From: Lysobacterales bacterium
GTDB lineage: Bacteria > Pseudomonadota > Gammaproteobacteria > Xanthomonadales > Rhodanobacteraceae
NCBI GenBank assembly: GCA_013298265.1
Contig: JAAFHE010000239.1
Location: 1 to 6,463, forward strand
Length of the DNA: 6,463 nt
Reading direction: 5' to 3'
The translations under genes and the position numbers were made by a program. This document shows positions 5,446 through 6,463 of the stretch, piece after piece (position 1 is the stretch's first letter; the number at the start of each line of letters is the position of its first letter). The notes beneath the pieces were generated by a model that was not told the origin of the DNA, did no database searches, and saw nothing but the letters and a program-made list of their open reading frames with translations.

Positions 5446-6319
5446 ATCGCACGACGGCCGTGGCTACGTTCGGCCTGAGCTGGCTTTCCCAGTCCGCTGC
5501 ATTGGCGACTTGCCCATTCTTGCGCACCGCATCCAGCGCCGCGGCATCGATGTCGGCAATGCACCAGGTTTCATCGCCGATCGCGCGGGCGAGTTCGCCG
5601 GAATCGGGCAGACCGCGGTCGCTGGGCGCGAACACCGCCGCGATGCCGGTATTGGAATCCAGCGCCGGACTCCAGGTCGCCTCACCCGCGGTGACCGACT
5701 GCACGACGTGGACCTGGTTTTCGAGTGCGCGCGCGCGGCAACCGACGCGCACGCGCGTCGCACCGGCCGGCGTATCGGTGCAGCTGGGTACGAGCAGCAG
5801 GCGCGCGCCGGCTTCGTACTGGCGCCGCGCGAACAGTGGGAACTCGCTGTCGTAGCAGACGTTGACGCCGATGCGGCCGAGCGCGGTGTCGAACACCTGT
5901 AGCTGGTCACCGGGTTCGATGACGGCGAAGCCCCGTTCGAAGCCGGTCAGGACCAGCTTGTCCTGGAACCAGCGGCGGCCGTCGGGTGCGTAAAGTTCGG
6001 CGCGATTGCGATAGCGGCCGTTAGGCTGGCGCAGCAGGAACGTACCGGCGAGCAGGTGCAGGCCGGTCTCGCGAGACAGGTTCGCAAACGATGCCTGCCA
6101 GTCCTCGTACAGCGGCTGCAGCGCATCGAGCGAGGCGAGGAAATCCGCATGGATCGCCGGGGCGAACAGACCGGCGAGTTCGAGCGACAGATATTCCGGC
6201 AACAGCGCGAGTTCGGCGCCCTGCGCGGCGGCGGTGGCCAGTGCGGCGCGCAGCCGTGCATGCCATGCGGCAAAGCTGCACGGGCGCTCGATGGCCCATT
6301 GCGCCGTGGCAATGCGCAT
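5444..6319 (-). CDS. Carbon-nitrogen hydrolase (nitrilase superfamily amidohydrolase)
   Basis: This 291-aa protein should hydrolyse a non-peptide C-N bond, probably an amide, in the cytosol. The catalytic triad of the superfamily is visible: Glu42 in LLPEYLSLEL, Lys121 in WFQDKLVLTGFE and Cys155 in GVNVCYDSEFP. The C-terminal region has RARALENQVHVVQS, typical of the fold. I chose the start at 6319: MRIATAQW matches the usual first strand, GGAG lies 8 nt upstream, and the ATG shares one base with the stop of the upstream GNAT gene (TGATG). The open frame runs upstream through 6394 and beyond, but only as a shadow of that GNAT gene. The two neighbours correspond to a known bifunctional GNAT/carbon-nitrogen hydrolase fusion, here as separate but coupled proteins. 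The substrate is unknown. Confidence 0.92.
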   Translation of the reverse strand: MRIATAQWAIERPCSFAAWHARLRAALATAAAQGAELALLPEYLSLELAGLFAPAIHADFLASLDALQPLYEDWQASFANLSRETGLHLLAGTFLLRQPNGRYRNRAELYAPDGRRWFQDKLVLTGFERGFAVIEPGDQLQVFDTALGRIGVNVCYDSEFPLFARRQYEAGARLLLVPSCTDTPAGATRVRVGCRARALENQVHVVQSVTAGEATWSPALDSNTGIAAVFAPSDRGLPDSGELARAIGDETWCIADIDAAALDAVRKNGQVANAADWESQLRPNVATAVVR

Positions 6320-6463
6320 CAGGCCAGCTCCGACCGGCGCAGCCAGAAACGCAGCGTGTGCATCTGAGGCTGCAGCGCGCCGATTTCCTGCCATTCGAGC
6401 CTGCAGGCCATCTCGTCCTGGCGCACATACCCGCGCTTGCGCCAGAACGCATCGTTGTCGCGA
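6319..6463 (-). CDS. GNAT-family N-acetyltransferase, C-terminal fragment (runs off window)
   Basis: Only the last 47 residues are present; the rest lies beyond the right edge. The fragment begins RDNDAFWRKRGYVRQDEM, matching the end of a GNAT fold, where an N-x-x-A-x-x-F/W-Y/W-x-K-x-G-F/Y segment contributes to acetyl-CoA binding and is followed by the last strands. It ends LRFWLRRSELA before the TGA at 6321-6319, which overlaps the CN-hydrolase ATG by one base. Translational coupling and a shared function with the hydrolase are therefore likely. The family call rests on a short segment and on the known pairing of these two domains. Confidence 0.7.
   Translation of the reverse strand, partial: RDNDAFWRKRGYVRQDEMACRLEWQEIGALQPQMHTLRFWLRRSELA

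Noticed and set aside
6320..6394. Longer N-terminus for the CN hydrolase starting at 6394
   Set aside because: The extension lies over the GNAT gene in a shifted frame, and the fold begins at MRIATAQW.

Overview
This window is GC-rich, densely coding bacterial DNA that looks chromosomal. A PhoB-type PHO box, the Pseudomonas/Vibrio-like form of the Pst permeases and the overall gene style suggest a high-GC gammaproteobacterium, perhaps of the Xanthomonadales/Nevskiales kind. That placement is inference; there is no rRNA or other marker here. No mobile element, CRISPR array or tRNA was seen.

Left half (positions 1-3300, minus strand): a tightly packed phosphate-import operon, pstC-pstA-pstB. 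Gene junctions are 2 nt apart (pstC/pstA) or overlap by ATGA (pstA/pstB). There is no pstS beside pstC. A strong ribosome binding site at the extreme left edge predicts another operon gene just outside the window, plausibly phoU.

Middle (3301-3474): a divergent control region with two back-to-back candidate PHO boxes, one facing pstC and one facing a plus-strand glycosyltransferase gene. This suggests that phosphate starvation turns on both sides.

Right of that (3475-5350, plus strand): a GT4-family glycosyltransferase and a PAP2-family phosphatase. They are separated by a 163-bp gap holding an unusual 102-bp imperfect palindrome with alternative pairings. My reading is a phosphate-sparing membrane-lipid module: PAP2 would release diacylglycerol from phosphatidate, and the glycosyltransferase would turn it into a phosphorus-free glycolipid, while Pst imports phosphate. 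The enzyme families are clear; the pathway assignment is a hypothesis.

Right end (5444-6463, minus strand): a carbon-nitrogen hydrolase translationally coupled (TGATG) to the C-terminal end of a GNAT acetyltransferase that runs off the window. It converges on the PAP2 gene across a short region rich in hairpins.
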